Below are positions 63,385 to 64,000 of a stretch of DNA of 64,000 nucleotides, one piece after another (position 1 is the stretch's first letter; each line of letters starts with the position of its first letter). A program made the translations under genes and the position numbers. This stretch comes from Hofstenia miamia. Its lineage: Eukaryota; Xenacoelomorpha; Acoela. Below the pieces are notes generated by a model, which saw only the letters and a program-made list of their open reading frames with translations, had not been told where the DNA came from and searched no databases. The stretch covers positions 1,847,106 to 1,911,105 of the forward strand of contig SCFE01000016.1 of assembly GCA_004352715.1 (NCBI GenBank). Reading direction: 5' to 3'.

Positions 63385-64000
63385 CAGTGCTGTGCAAATT
63401 AATTGGTAAAGAGGAATAAATTGTAAAAAACAAAATAATGTGAAAAGTTTATTATTCCACTCACATTCAATAAGACATTTCTCACACGCTTTGGCATTGA
63501 TACCACAGTGTGGAAACACATTTTTCCAGTTCTTTATCATGGTAACGGCTTTTGATAATGGCTGAAATAAGCTTTCCCATGGTTGAGCAGGGTTCTTTTG
63601 CGATCCTGTGTTTAACTACACAAATTTTGGATTGGGTTGATATCCGGCAAGTTCATAGAACATCTAGACAAGTTGTTTGGAAGATTCCATATTTTTTCAC
63701 GATATAGGATACCGGAGAAGGTCTTGCGGAAAAATCTATCCTCCATCTGAAAAGCCTCTTTCTGCAGAAGGAAGCAAATAGGTTTGCAAGATATCCTTGT
63801 ACTTATTGCTGTTCATCATTCCTTCACCTCGAATGAGTCGTCCTGGATCTTTAGCAGTGAAACATCCCAAAAACATCTTCTTAGGCGGATGTTTTGAGGC
63901 TTTCTGAATGTGTCCATCTCGTAAAGACTCGTTTGCATTTCGTCTCACTACCGATGACCAGTAACCATGAACTCCAAAATACGCTGCAGCGAAAAATATG
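63385..64000 (-). mobile_element. Tc1/mariner-family transposon, decayed, cut by window end
   Basis: A terminal repeat starting CAGTGCTGTGCAAATTAATT (63385 inward) abuts a TA dinucleotide (63383-63384), the Tc1/mariner target site. Inside, on the minus strand, is a stretch of Tc1 transposase catalytic-core protein. The other end lies beyond 64000. A frameshift near 63736 and later stops show the copy is dead. It sits only 60 bp from the hAT element to its left. Confidence 0.88.
63520..64000 (-). pseudogene. Decayed Tc1-like transposase (DDE) fragment
   Basis: Reading on the minus strand from the window edge, the frame gives YFGVHGYW then RRNANESLRDGHIQKASKHP and PKKMFLGCFTAKDPGRLI, then NSNKYKDILQTYLLP, ending at a stop at 63736-63738. 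These match the Tc1 middle region (HPPK.M.WGCF...G.L...EG.MNS..Y..IL...LLP). Past the stop, another frame keeps traces of the following motif (IFPQDL for the usual FQQD.AP, and ELAGYQPNPK for WP..SPDLNP). The catalytic Asp of FQQD is retained only out of frame and the D of SPDLNP is lost. No function remains. Confidence 0.85.

Overview
This is an AT-rich (roughly 30% GC by eye) eukaryotic, metazoan stretch of about 64 kb. It contains no bacterial-style gene clusters. Most of it is intron or intergenic DNA with (TA)n, (GATA)n and (TAG)n microsatellites, old transposon remains and two assembly gaps (137 N and exactly 1,000 N, both bordered by (TA)n). The one securely recognised gene fragment is a paired-box exon on the minus strand at 36.06-36.28 kb. 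It encodes an initiator Met and the N-terminal (PAI) half of a paired domain, closest in motif to Pox-neuro, so an invertebrate with a Pax/Pox-neuro type gene is implied. The clade (arachnid, crustacean, insect, other) cannot be fixed from this sequence alone.

Layout. 1-9.2 kb: AT-rich non-coding DNA, microsatellites, a 176-196 bp segment present twice (3.65 and 7.63 kb), and one weak exon candidate at 5.8 kb. 9.22-9.37 kb: a well-formed candidate coding exon on the minus strand with both splice signals, product unrecognised. 9.4-36 kb: mostly non-coding, with a ~1.28 kb region bounded by ~140 bp imperfect inverted repeats (17.68-18.96 kb), a near-identical ~360 bp tandem duplication containing a small MITE-like element (23.0-23.72 kb), a four-copy 42 bp minisatellite (25.5 kb), a perfect 14 bp stem hairpin (30.37 kb) and the two gaps. 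36-41 kb: the paired-box exon and its 5' flank, which is rich in homeodomain-type TAAT motifs and includes a GC-elevated island near 37.1 kb. 41.2-42.6 kb: a frameshifted transposase-like pseudogene on the minus strand. 43-62.5 kb: more non-coding DNA with tRNA-like (SINE-like) scraps, a diverged copy of a 3.4 kb repeat at 56.3 kb, a probable hAT-type element (51.88-52.71 kb) and a very clear 554 bp MITE with 38 bp terminal inverted repeats and an 8 bp target duplication (58.50-59.06 kb). 62.53-63.32 kb: an internally deleted hAT element with an exact 8 bp target duplication that still carries the decayed transposase C-terminal domain. 63.39 kb to the end: a decayed Tc1/mariner transposase element, cut by the window edge.

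Functionally, the only host gene that can be named is the Pax/Pox-neuro-type transcription factor. The rest of its paired domain is not visible here and must lie across a long intron, in the 1 kb gap, or off the left side of the window. The richest unusual content is the set of DNA-transposon derivatives and local duplications. I saw no evidence for a novel multi-gene system.
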